This document shows positions 35,654 to 43,748 of a stretch of 64,000 nt of DNA, one piece after another. Source of the DNA: Sphingomonas_B tabacisoli (GTDB taxonomy: Bacteria; Pseudomonadota; Alphaproteobacteria; Sphingomonadales; Sphingomonadaceae); assembly GCF_042678385.1 (NCBI RefSeq), contig NZ_JBHUDY010000001.1, positions 930,001 to 994,000 of the forward strand. The letters are read 5' to 3'. The position numbers were made by a program, and so were the translations under genes. How positions within the stretch are numbered: position 1 is the stretch's first letter; the number at the start of each line of letters is the position of its first letter. The notes under the pieces are model-generated. The model ran no database searches and had not been told where the DNA came from. It saw only the letters and a list, made by a program, of their open reading frames with translations.

Positions 35654-36682
35654 ATGGGTTACCGGGTGGTGGTCGCGGGCGCGACGGGCAATGTCGGGCG
35701 CGAGATGCTCAACATCCTGGCGGAGCGCGAATTTCCGATCGACGACATCGCCGCGGTCGCCTCCTCGCGCAGCCAGGGCGACGAGGTCGAGCTGGGCGAC
35801 ACCGGCCGCATGATCAAGGTCCAGAACATCGAGCATTTCGATCCGGCCGGCTGGGACATCGCGCTGTTCGCGATCGGATCGGAAGCGACGAAGGTCTACG
35901 CGCCCAAATTCGCCGCCGCCGGCTGCACGGTGATCGACAACTCGTCGCTCTACCGCATGGACCCGGACGTGCCGCTGATCGTGCCGGAAGTGAACCCGGG
36001 CGACATCGACCGTTATCGCGCCAGGAACATCATCGCGAACCCGAATTGCTCGACCGCCCAGCTCGTGGTGGCGCTGAAGCCGCTGCACGATGCGGCGAAG
36101 ATTACGCGCGTCGTCGTCGCCACCTACCAGTCGGTGTCGGGCGCCGGAAAGAGCGGCATGGACGAGCTGTTCGAGCAAAGCCGCAACATCTTCGTCGGCG
36201 AGCAGGCGGAGCCGAAGAAGTTCACCAAGCAGATCGCGTTCAACGTGATCCCGCACATCGACACGTTCCTGGACGACGGATCGACCAAGGAAGAGTGGAA
36301 GATGGTGGTCGAGACGAAGAAGATCCTCGATCCCAAGATCAAGGTGGTCGCCACCTGCGTCCGCGTGCCCGTCTTTGTCGGCCATTCCGAAGCGGTGCAT
36401 GTGGAGTTCGAGAACGAGATCAGCGCCGCCGAAGCCCAGCGCATCCTCCGCGAAGCGCCGGGCGTGATGCTCGTCGACAAGCGCGAGGACGGCGGATATG
36501 TGACGCCGATCGAGTGCGTCGGTGAATTCGCCACCTATGTCAGCCGCGTCCGCGAGGACCCGACGGTCGACAATGGCCTCGCGATGTGGGTCGTCTCCGA
36601 CAATCTCCGCAAGGGCGCGGCGCTAAATGCTGTGCAGATCGCGGAGCTGCTGGGGCGTCGGCATCTGAAGAAAGCGGCCTGA
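35654..36682 (+). CDS. asd: Aspartate-semialdehyde dehydrogenase
   Basis: This 342-residue NADP-dependent enzyme reduces aspartyl phosphate to aspartate semialdehyde for lysine, threonine, methionine and diaminopimelate synthesis. It has the Rossmann motif VVVAGATGNVGREML, the SxxG segment FAIGSEATKVY and the active-site cysteine in NPNCSTAQLVVAL. VATYQSVSGAGKSGMDEL and the histidine segment VRVPVFVGHSEAVH follow. GGAGG lies five bases before the ATG at 35654; the frame upstream only begins at a TTG. It is probably monocistronic, with the response regulator 64 bp downstream. Confidence 0.96.
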   Translation: MGYRVVVAGATGNVGREMLNILAEREFPIDDIAAVASSRSQGDEVELGDTGRMIKVQNIEHFDPAGWDIALFAIGSEATKVYAPKFAAAGCTVIDNSSLYRMDPDVPLIVPEVNPGDIDRYRARNIIANPNCSTAQLVVALKPLHDAAKITRVVVATYQSVSGAGKSGMDELFEQSRNIFVGEQAEPKKFTKQIAFNVIPHIDTFLDDGSTKEEWKMVVETKKILDPKIKVVATCVRVPVFVGHSEAVHVEFENEISAAEAQRILREAPGVMLVDKREDGGYVTPIECVGEFATYVSRVREDPTVDNGLAMWVVSDNLRKGAALNAVQIAELLGRRHLKKAA

Positions 36683-36746
36683 CCGGAAACTTTTTCCGGC
36701 GTTGGACTGAGGTCGGACGAGGGCCCGGCGTCTTAGCCGCGACGCC

Positions 36747-37424
36747 ATGAACATCCTGGTCATCGAGGACGATCCCGACCTTCGGGACGCGCTGGGCGCC
36801 TTTCTGCGCCGCCGCGGCCTGCATCCCGACATGGCCGAGACCCTGGATCAAGCCCGCCGCAAGCTCGACGACAACAGCCACGGCGCGATGATCCTCGATC
36901 TGGGCCTGCCGGACGGCGACGGCGGCGATTTCCTGGAGGAGCTGCGGCGCGACAAAAACCCGATCCCGGTCATCGTGCTGACCGCGCGCGGCGCAGTGGC
37001 GGATCGCATCAAGGGCCTGTCGATGGGCGCGGACGATTATTTGCCCAAGCCTTTCGACCTGGATGAGCTCCACGCCCGCATCCTGGCGATTTCCCGGCGT
37101 CAGGCAGGAGTGGCGGGACCGTTCGGACGGATCGGAAACGTCGTCATCGACCACGCCGCACGAGAGGCGGTCGTCGATGGGCGATCGGCCGGGCTGACCC
37201 GGCGCGAGTTCGATCTGTTTCAGCTCCTCGCCTCGCGCCCCGGCCGCTCGGTCTCCAAGCGGCAGGCAGAACAGGCCCTATTCGGGGCAAGCGGGCCGAA
37301 CGAAGCCAATGCGACTGAAGTCACCATGTCGCGGCTCCGCAAGCGGCTGGCCGAAGCCGATGCCGGCGTCGAGATCCTGACGATCCGCGGCATCGGCTAT
37401 GTGCTGCGGCCGATCCCCGCCTGA
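36747..37424 (+). CDS. OmpR/PhoB-family response regulator
   Basis: This 225-residue protein has a receiver domain with acidic pocket IEDDPDLRDAL, phospho-acceptor Asp51 (MILDLGLPDGDGG), Thr79 in IVLTARG and Lys101 in DYLPKPFDLDEL. A C-terminal winged helix follows (LTRREFDLFQLLASRPGRSV, ending ILTIRGIGYVLRP). It shares one base with the start of the histidine kinase gene, so the two form a co-translated two-component pair. The target genes are not evident; it resembles the QseB/PmrA/TctD-type branch. Confidence 0.94.
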   Translation: MNILVIEDDPDLRDALGAFLRRRGLHPDMAETLDQARRKLDDNSHGAMILDLGLPDGDGGDFLEELRRDKNPIPVIVLTARGAVADRIKGLSMGADDYLPKPFDLDELHARILAISRRQAGVAGPFGRIGNVVIDHAAREAVVDGRSAGLTRREFDLFQLLASRPGRSVSKRQAEQALFGASGPNEANATEVTMSRLRKRLAEADAGVEILTIRGIGYVLRPIPA

Positions 37425-38830
37425 TGCGTCTGCCCCGCTCGCTGCTGGGCCAGATCATCGCCGCCAATATCGTGACGCTGATCGGTGCGGCGCTGCTGGT
37501 GCCGCTGGGAAGCACCGTGCTGCTTCAGCGGATCGCTGCGCATTATCAAAGGTTCGCGCTGGAGGCGCAGGCGGACGGCATCGCCGACGAGCTGGGGGAC
37601 AGTGCTGCCGGTGTCATGCCGAACGGGCTGGGTTCGGCCTATGCCAACCCATTCGGCGGCCATTTCTTCGCCGTGCTGGACGATCGCGGGGGCGTGCTGA
37701 TCGATGGGCACGAGCCGAAAGCCATACTCACCCACGCCGGCCGGACCACTAGGCAGGCATTTTTCCGCGATGGCGACAGCTATACGCTCGTCTCACGCGC
37801 CAACATTCATGGCCGATGGCTGCGGATAGTCACGACGCATGACATGCGCTCGCCGGGCGCGATCACGGACGACGTGGTGCGCGATTTCGTCTCGGTCTTT
37901 CTGCTGATCCTCGCGCCCATCCTCATATTGCTGATGCTGTGCAGCATGCTCCTTGCCCATCGGACGACGGCTGCGATCCGCGCCGAGGCGAGCGTGGCGG
38001 ACACGATCGGCCCGGAAATGCCGGCCCGCCGCGTCCGTGCCGATCGTCTGCCCAGCGAAGTGGCGCCTTTGGCCGCGGCGATGAACGGCGCGCTCGACCG
38101 GCTGGAAAACAGCGTCCGCTCACGCAACGAGTTTGTGGGCAATGTCGCGCACGAACTGCGGACGCCGCTGGCGACGATCAAGCTTGGGCTGGATGAAGTG
38201 CCCGACGCCGACCTTCGACATCGGCTGACCCGGCTGGTGGACCGTGCCGGCCATGTAGTCGCGCAGCTTTTCGAGCTGGCCACGCTGGAGCAGCTCGACG
38301 GGGCCCTGAACGAGGTATTCGATCTCGGCGAAGCGGCACAGACGGCCGTGGACGGCGCGCTGCCGGCGATCATCGCGCGAGGCGATAGCGTGGCGTTCGA
38401 CGCGTGCGCCACGCCCGTCCGGGTCTGGGGCAGGCGTGAGTTGGCCGTGCGGGCGATCGCCAATCTTATCGACAATGCGGTCCGCCACACGCCCGTGGAG
38501 ACCGCGATCACGGTGGCGGTCGGCCGCGGCGGATCGGTGACCGTCGCCGACGACGGCCCGGGAATGGCGAGCGCCGATATCGGGCACGCGACCGAGCGGT
38601 ATTGGCGCAAGGATCACAGCCGGTCCGACAGAGCGGGCCTGGGCCTCGCGATCGTCAAGCGCGTCATGTCGGCCATGGGCGGCTCCCTGACGATCGCAAA
38701 CCGACCCGAGGGTGGCGCGCTGATAACTCTGAAATTCCCGGTCGGGGACCACGTCCGCGCGACGAAGCGCGACTACGCGACGCTTCATCGTCATCCCGGA
38801 CTTGATCCGGGATCCAGCTTCTTTTCTTAA
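37424..38830 (+). CDS. Sensor histidine kinase with repeat-derived C-terminus
   Basis: This 468-residue membrane kinase has two transmembrane segments (residues ~8-30 and ~158-180) around a periplasmic sensor. Then come a HAMP-like linker, the H-box FVGNVAHELRTPLATIKLG (His243), the N-box AIANLIDNAVRHTP, and GPGMA and GLGLAIVKR ATP-binding motifs. It partners the response regulator immediately upstream. The catalytic domain ends near LITLKFPVGDH; the last ~15 residues, ending RHPGLDPGSSFFS, are encoded by a palindromic repeat and are unlikely to be ancestral. The sensed signal is unknown. Confidence 0.92.
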   Translation: MRLPRSLLGQIIAANIVTLIGAALLVPLGSTVLLQRIAAHYQRFALEAQADGIADELGDSAAGVMPNGLGSAYANPFGGHFFAVLDDRGGVLIDGHEPKAILTHAGRTTRQAFFRDGDSYTLVSRANIHGRWLRIVTTHDMRSPGAITDDVVRDFVSVFLLILAPILILLMLCSMLLAHRTTAAIRAEASVADTIGPEMPARRVRADRLPSEVAPLAAAMNGALDRLENSVRSRNEFVGNVAHELRTPLATIKLGLDEVPDADLRHRLTRLVDRAGHVVAQLFELATLEQLDGALNEVFDLGEAAQTAVDGALPAIIARGDSVAFDACATPVRVWGRRELAVRAIANLIDNAVRHTPVETAITVAVGRGGSVTVADDGPGMASADIGHATERYWRKDHSRSDRAGLGLAIVKRVMSAMGGSLTIANRPEGGALITLKFPVGDHVRATKRDYATLHRHPGLDPGSSFFS

Positions 38831-38857
38831 AGCGGGACCCCGGCTCAAGGCCGGGGT
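38789..38857. repeat. Pair of REP-like palindromes overlapping the kinase 3' end, before rpoD
   Basis: Two hairpins lie here: ATCCCGGA...TCCGGGAT (38793-38813) with a CTTGA loop, and ACCCCGGC...GCCGGGGT (38837-38857) with a TCAAG loop. The reversed-complement loops show the two are inverted relatives of one repeat. The first encodes the kinase's final codons and the second precedes the rpoD stop, so the pair may also work as a bidirectional transcription end. Confidence 0.75.
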
Positions 38858-38864
38858 GGCGGGA

Positions 38865-40901
38865 TTATTGGTCGAGGAAGCTGCGCATCTTCCGGCTCCG
38901 CGACGGGTGCTTCAGCTTCCGGAGCGCCTTCGCCTCGATCTGGCGGATACGCTCGCGGGTGACGCTGAACTGCTGGCCGACTTCCTCGAGCGTATGATCG
39001 GTGTTCATGCCGATGCCGAAGCGCATGCGCAGCACGCGTTCCTCGCGCGGGGTGAGGGAGGCCAGGACTCGGGTGACGGTTTCCTTGAGGTTCGCCTGGA
39101 TCGCGGCGTCGACGGGGATGACCGCGTTCTTGTCCTCAATGAAATCGCCAAGGTGCGAATCCTCCTCGTCGCCGATCGGCGTTTCGAGCGAGATCGGCTC
39201 CTTGGCGATCTTCATCACCTTGCGGACCTTTTCGAGCGGCATCGACAGGCGCTCGGCCATTTCCTCGGGCGTGGGCTCGCGGCCCTGCTCGTGGAGGAAC
39301 TGGCGGGAGGTGCGGACCAGCTTGTTGATCGTCTCGATCATGTGGACCGGGATGCGGATCGTGCGCGCCTGGTCGGCGATCGAGCGGGTGATCGCCTGCC
39401 GAATCCACCACGTCGCATAGGTGCTGAACTTGTAGCCGCGGCGATATTCGAACTTATCGACCGCCTTCATCAGGCCGATATTGCCTTCCTGGATCAGGTC
39501 CAGGAACTGCAGGCCGCGATTGGTGTATTTCTTGGCGATCGAGATGACGAGGCGCAGGTTCGCCTCGACCATTTCCTTCTTCGCGATGCGGGCCTCGCGC
39601 TCGCCCTTCTGCACCATGTTCACGATGCGGCGGAACTCAGGGAGCGCCATGCCGGTCGCCTGCGCGATCTCGGCAATCTCGGTGCGGATGCGCTCGACGG
39701 CGTCGGCCTCGTTCGAGGCGAACGCGCTCCACTTCTTGTCGACGCTCTGGACGCTTTCCAGCCAGCTCTCGTCGAGCTCGCGGTTCACATAGCGGTCGAG
39801 GAAATCCTTGCGCGGCACTTTGTGGCGCTCGGCGAGGCGCAGCATCTGGCCGCCGAGCGCGGTCAGGCGGCGGTTGTAGCTGTAGAGCTGATCGACGAGA
39901 TATTCGATCTTGGCGTTGTGGAACTGGACGCTCTCGACCTCGGCGGTGAGGTCCTCGCGCAGCTTCTGATACTTCTTCTCGTCGGCGGGCAAAAAGGCCG
40001 CACCGCCGCCCATCGCGTCCAGGCGCGCGCCCTGAAGCTTCGAGAATTTCTTGAAGATCGCAGTGATGTTGGCGAATTTCTCGAGCGCGGCGGGCTTGAG
40101 CTGCTCCTCCATCTGCGCGAGCGAGAGCGTGTTGTCCTCTTCCTCGTCGTCGGACGGGCGCGGCGCGCGCCGCTCGGTCATCGACTCCTCGTCCTCGTCG
40201 TCGGACGCGGTGACTTCCTCGACCTCTTCCTCTTCCTTGAAGCTGGGGCCGGCGGTCTTTTCGGAAATCTCGCCGTCGCCTTCCGCATCCTCGTCGGACA
40301 GGTTCTCGGGTGCGGGGTCCTTGTTCAGCATCGCGTCGAGATCGAGAATCTCGCGGAGCTGCATCGTGCCTTCGTTGAGCGCGTTCGACCAGCCGATGAT
40401 CGCGTTGAAGGTGATCGGGCTTTCGCAAAGCCCCAGGATCATCGTGTCGCGGCCGGCCTCGATGCGCTTGGCGATGGCGATCTCGCCCTCGCGGCTGAGC
40501 AGCTCGACGGCGCCCATCTCGCGCAGGTACATGCGCACCGGGTCGTCGGTGCGGTCGACGGTCTCTTTCTTCTTTTCGACGACAGGCGCGAAACCGTCCG
40601 AACCGTCGGAGACGGGCTCGGCATCGTCCTCTTCCGGCTCTTTCTCCGCCTCGCCGTCCTCGCTGTCCTCGGCCGATTCGACGATCTGGACGCCCATGTC
40701 GTTCAGCGCCGACATGATGTCCTCGATCTGCTCGGACGACATCTGGTCCTGCGGCAGGGCTTCGTTCAGCTCGTCATAAGTGAGCACGCCGCGCTTCTTC
40801 GCGCGGGCGATCAGCTTCTTGATCGAGGCTTCATTGAGATCGATGAGGGGCGCGTCGCCGCCGTCCACCTTTTCGACCGGTTCTTCCATCTGCTTCGCCA
40901 T
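38865..40901 (-). CDS. rpoD: RNA polymerase primary sigma factor (sigma-70)
   Basis: This 678-residue housekeeping sigma factor has region 1.1 at about 20-75, an acidic low-complexity stretch at 76-115, and region 1.2 from about 119 (DPVRMYLREMGAVELLSREG). A non-conserved acidic insert follows, then regions 2.1-2.4 (NLRLVISIAKKYTNRGL, FSTYATWWIRQAITRSI), region 3, and region 4 (TLEEVGQQFSVTRERIRQIE) ending with SRSRKMRSFLD. The ATG at 40901 is preferred to the TTG one codon earlier. It follows dnaG by 23 bp, as in the widespread primase-sigma cluster. Confidence 0.97.
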   Translation of the reverse strand: MAKQMEEPVEKVDGGDAPLIDLNEASIKKLIARAKKRGVLTYDELNEALPQDQMSSEQIEDIMSALNDMGVQIVESAEDSEDGEAEKEPEEDDAEPVSDGSDGFAPVVEKKKETVDRTDDPVRMYLREMGAVELLSREGEIAIAKRIEAGRDTMILGLCESPITFNAIIGWSNALNEGTMQLREILDLDAMLNKDPAPENLSDEDAEGDGEISEKTAGPSFKEEEEVEEVTASDDEDEESMTERRAPRPSDDEEEDNTLSLAQMEEQLKPAALEKFANITAIFKKFSKLQGARLDAMGGGAAFLPADEKKYQKLREDLTAEVESVQFHNAKIEYLVDQLYSYNRRLTALGGQMLRLAERHKVPRKDFLDRYVNRELDESWLESVQSVDKKWSAFASNEADAVERIRTEIAEIAQATGMALPEFRRIVNMVQKGEREARIAKKEMVEANLRLVISIAKKYTNRGLQFLDLIQEGNIGLMKAVDKFEYRRGYKFSTYATWWIRQAITRSIADQARTIRIPVHMIETINKLVRTSRQFLHEQGREPTPEEMAERLSMPLEKVRKVMKIAKEPISLETPIGDEEDSHLGDFIEDKNAVIPVDAAIQANLKETVTRVLASLTPREERVLRMRFGIGMNTDHTLEEVGQQFSVTRERIRQIEAKALRKLKHPSRSRKMRSFLDQ

Positions 40902-40924
40902 CAACTCGCCCGAACAAAAAATCG

Positions 40925-42769
40925 TTAAGCGCCTTCGTCGTCCTGCAAAAGATTTGCAAGCCGCCGTGCGTGCTCGTCGCGCAATTCCCGCAAGCGTTCC
41001 TGCTCTTGCCGGTCCTCTTCGTCCAAGGTCCGCATGAACCGCTCCGTCGCCAGTTGCAGAGCCGCCTCGATCTCGGGCTGCTCCACCATGACCTGGATCA
41101 CTTCGGCCAGGTCGGTTCTGGCACGCTCCGGGTCCGCATCCTTCCGGGTGAAGGAAAAGCGGAGCCGGTCGGCCCGCAGTAAATCTCTCGCCAGTGCGTC
41201 GAACTCGCTTGAGCGCAATATGGTGCCAAGCCGCTCGGTATCAAGCGCTTGTTCCTGCAGTGCCAAATCCACCAGCGCATCGAGCAGCCGCGCAATCGCC
41301 GGATCGCTCGACTGCAGATGGTGCAACGCCTCGGCGTGGCGGGCGAGCAGATCGGGGTAGCGGAGGAGGCCGGCGACCACACCCTTGATCAGCCGACGAT
41401 CGATTCCGGAAGAGCCGACCCCCTTGGCCTCGGCCGAAATGGGGCGGGGCGGCTGCCAGCCTTGGCCCGGACGGAACGGCGGGCGCGGGCCTGAGCGCTG
41501 GAAGGGTGGACGTTGGAGGAACTGCGCCTCGAAGCGCTGGCGGAACTCGGCCTGATATTGCTGGCGTACGTCGTTGTCGCTGATCGCGGCGACCAGTTCG
41601 TTCAGGCGCTTGCGCAGGCCCGCGCGCTGTTCCGGCGTGGCGAGCGGTTCGGCGGCGAGTTCGTGGTTCCAGAGGCGGTCGACCAAAGGCTCGGGTGCTG
41701 CGGCAAGGGTCTCGAACACGGCGCGGCCGCCTGCGCGGACGAGATCGTCCGGGTCCTGACCTCCCGGCAGCGTCAGGAAAGCGAGCGAGCGGCCGGGGGC
41801 GAGGCCGGGGAGCGCCCGTGTCGCGGCGCGGAAGGCGGCTTTCTGCCCGGCATTGTCGCCGTCGAAGCAAAGCAGCGGCGTGTCGACCTGCCGCCACAGC
41901 CGTTCGATCTGGTGCTCGGTGAGCGCCGTGCCCAAGGGGGCGACCGCTTCCTCGATGCCCACCTGTGCCAGCGCGATCACGTCGAGATAGCCTTCGACGA
42001 CGATCATCCGGTCCGCCTTGCGCGCGGCCGGCGCGGCACGGTCAAGATTGTAGAGCGTCCGGCCTTTGTCGAAGAGCGGCGTGTCGGGGGAATTCAGATA
42101 TTTGGGCTCGCCCTGGCCGATGATGCGGCCTCCAAAGGCGATTACGCGCCCGCGCGGGTCGCGGATCGGGATCATCAGCCGGTCCCGGAAGCGGTCGTAC
42201 GGCTCCTTGTCCTCGACCTGGATCAGCAGCCCGGCCTCGACCAGCATCGCATCGCCGAACTGCGCAAGCGCGCGGCGGAGGCCGGTTTTCGAATCTGGGG
42301 CGTAGCCGAGGGCGAATGCCTTGCGCGTCTTTTCGGGGATGCCGCGCTTCTCGACATAGGTCCGCGCCTGGGCGCCCGCGAGGCCCGCATATTGCTCCTC
42401 GAACCACGCCGCCGCTGCCGCCATCACATCGTGCAGCGACTTGGCCCGCTCGGCCCGCGCCGCCTCGCGCGCATCGGGGGCGGGAAGCTCCATGCCCGCG
42501 GCCTGCGCCAGCTCCTTCACCGCCTCGATGAACGGCAGCCCGCGCTGGTCCGTCATCCAGCGGATCGCATCGCCATGCGCGCCGCAGCCGAAGCAGTGGT
42601 AGAAGCCCTTTTCGTCGTTGACGTAAAAGCTGGGTGTTTTCTCGCTGTGAAACGGACAACAGGCGGCGAACTCGCGGCCCTTCTTGGTGAGCTTCAGGGT
42701 TTTGGAGACAAGCGCCGAGAGCAGGGTGCGGGTGCGGAGCTCGTCGAGAAAGGCGGGGGAGAGACTCAT
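40925..42769 (-). CDS. dnaG: DNA primase
   Basis: This 614-residue primase has a CHC2 zinc finger (CPFH at 38-41, CFGC at 59-62) and a TOPRIM catalytic core (MIVVEGYLDVIALAQ, CFDGDNAGQKAA). The proline/glycine-rich linker near residue 430 leads to a helicase-binding C-terminal domain. It makes RNA primers for replication. Its ATG overlaps the DUF559 stop by four bases, although DUF559 looks like a late insertion between yqeY and dnaG; dnaG translation may therefore now be coupled to the newcomer. Confidence 0.97.
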   Translation of the reverse strand: MSLSPAFLDELRTRTLLSALVSKTLKLTKKGREFAACCPFHSEKTPSFYVNDEKGFYHCFGCGAHGDAIRWMTDQRGLPFIEAVKELAQAAGMELPAPDAREAARAERAKSLHDVMAAAAAWFEEQYAGLAGAQARTYVEKRGIPEKTRKAFALGYAPDSKTGLRRALAQFGDAMLVEAGLLIQVEDKEPYDRFRDRLMIPIRDPRGRVIAFGGRIIGQGEPKYLNSPDTPLFDKGRTLYNLDRAAPAARKADRMIVVEGYLDVIALAQVGIEEAVAPLGTALTEHQIERLWRQVDTPLLCFDGDNAGQKAAFRAATRALPGLAPGRSLAFLTLPGGQDPDDLVRAGGRAVFETLAAAPEPLVDRLWNHELAAEPLATPEQRAGLRKRLNELVAAISDNDVRQQYQAEFRQRFEAQFLQRPPFQRSGPRPPFRPGQGWQPPRPISAEAKGVGSSGIDRRLIKGVVAGLLRYPDLLARHAEALHHLQSSDPAIARLLDALVDLALQEQALDTERLGTILRSSEFDALARDLLRADRLRFSFTRKDADPERARTDLAEVIQVMVEQPEIEAALQLATERFMRTLDEEDRQEQERLRELRDEHARRLANLLQDDEGA

Positions 42770-43161
42770 GTGTGGTCGTCTCCCCTCCCGCTTGCGGGAG
42801 GGGCTGGGGGTGGGACCGAGCCTAAAGCGCGCCTGATCTCAAACAACACGCCCTCTGTGTTTCCGAACACATCTTCATTCGAGAATCGCAGCACGCGAAT
42901 CCCATACTCCGCCAGAATGCGATCCCGCCACTTGTCTCTGCCCGGCTGGATGTCGTGGCTGAACCCGTCGAGTTCGATCGCCAGCGCGTGCTTCCGGCAG
43001 AGCAAGTCGCAATAGAAGGGGCCGATCTGAATCTGTCGACTGAACTTGATGCCGTCGAGCTGGCTCTTGTTCAGATATTGCCAGAGGTGGCGTTCCGCGG
43101 GGGTGGCTTCGCGGCGGAGTTGCTGAGCTCTTAGCGGATTGCGTCGGCGCCAAGCAGGCAT
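42766..43161 (-). CDS. DUF559 (Vsr-like restriction-endonuclease fold) protein flanked by inverted repeats
   Basis: This 131-residue protein has REATPAERHLWQYLN, FSRQIQIGPFYCDLLC, LAIELDGFSHD and VLRFSNEDVFGNTEGVLFEI, the order typical of DUF559 nucleases related to very-short-patch repair endonucleases; Asp in YCDLLC and Glu in IELDG are the expected metal ligands. The final ~15 codons (PPPAPPASGRGDDHT) are encoded by a GC-rich repeat, and an inverted copy of that repeat abuts the start codon. It sits between yqeY and dnaG and overlaps dnaG by four bases. It may have arrived as a unit with its repeats. Its activity is not known. Confidence 0.82.
   Translation of the reverse strand: MPAWRRRNPLRAQQLRREATPAERHLWQYLNKSQLDGIKFSRQIQIGPFYCDLLCRKHALAIELDGFSHDIQPGRDKWRDRILAEYGIRVLRFSNEDVFGNTEGVLFEIRRALGSVPPPAPPASGRGDDHT
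42780..42816. repeat. Left 37-bp inverted repeat flanking the DUF559 gene
   Basis: The arm contains a perfect hairpin, CCTCCCGCTTGCGGGAGG, followed by CTGGGGGTGGGAC. It matches the reverse complement of 43163-43199 at all but one position. It overlaps the DUF559 3' end and lies just before the dnaG start. Confidence 0.9.
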
Positions 43162-43162
43162 G

Positions 43163-43199
43163 GTCCCACCCCCAACCCCTCCCGCAAGCGGGAGGGGAG
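43163..43199. repeat. Right 37-bp inverted repeat flanking the DUF559 gene
   Basis: This is the inverted copy of the left arm (GTCCCACCCCCAACC, then the CCTCCCGCAAGCGGGAGG hairpin). It fills the entire space between the yqeY stop codon (43200) and the DUF559 start codon (43161). In the DUF559 reading direction its GGGGGTGGGAC end supplies the ribosome-binding site. Confidence 0.9.
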
Positions 43200-43652
43200 T
43201 TACGCCAACGCCGCCTTCACCGCCGCGCTTGCCTTGCTCATATCGAGCTTCCCCGCATGGCGCGTCTTCAGCTCCGCCATCACGCGGCCCATGTCCTTCA
43301 CACTGCTCGCCCCGATCTCGGCCTTGATCGCTTCGATCGCGGCTTTCGTCTCCGCCTCGTCCATCATCTGCGGCAGGAAGCGTTCGATCACGGCCACCTC
43401 GCTCGCCTCGGCCGCGGCCAACTCAGGACGATTCCCCTGTTCGTACAGCGCAATCGATTCGCGGCGTTGCTTGACCATTTTCTGCAGGACTTCCGACACC
43501 AGCACATCGTCGTCGTCCGGGCCCTTGCCGGTGCGGAGTTCGATGTCGCGGTTCTTGATCGCGGCCTGGATCAGGCGGATCGTCTGCGTGGTTTCCTTGT
43601 CGCCGCCCTTCATGGCGGTGACGAGTGCGGATTTGATGTCGTCTCGAATCAT
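43200..43652 (-). CDS. yqeY: GatB/YqeY domain protein
   Basis: This 150-residue protein consists of the helical YqeY domain also found at the end of GatB: IRDDIKSALVTAMKGGDKE, TIRLIQAAIKNRDIE, QRRESIALYEQGNRPELA and EVAVIERFLPQMM. The role may be in tRNA-dependent amidation or tRNA binding, but is not proven for free-standing members. YqeY next to dnaG and rpoD is a conserved order in alphaproteobacteria. Here a DUF559 gene with its two repeats separates it from dnaG. It is divergent from carA. Confidence 0.93.
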   Translation of the reverse strand: MIRDDIKSALVTAMKGGDKETTQTIRLIQAAIKNRDIELRTGKGPDDDDVLVSEVLQKMVKQRRESIALYEQGNRPELAAAEASEVAVIERFLPQMMDEAETKAAIEAIKAEIGASSVKDMGRVMAELKTRHAGKLDMSKASAAVKAALA

Positions 43653-43748
43653 TTCTCCCGTCTAGCAGGTTGACCCGCGGGGCGCGCAAGCTTAGCTGGC
43701 GAGCCTTAGCGACATCGCTGCCCACCCACTCGAAGGAGCCTGCCGATC

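Noticed and set aside
38802..40928. Long plus-strand open frame (708 codons) opposite rpoD
   Set aside because: It mirrors rpoD codon by codon, with no recognisable domain; high GC leaves antisense frames open.
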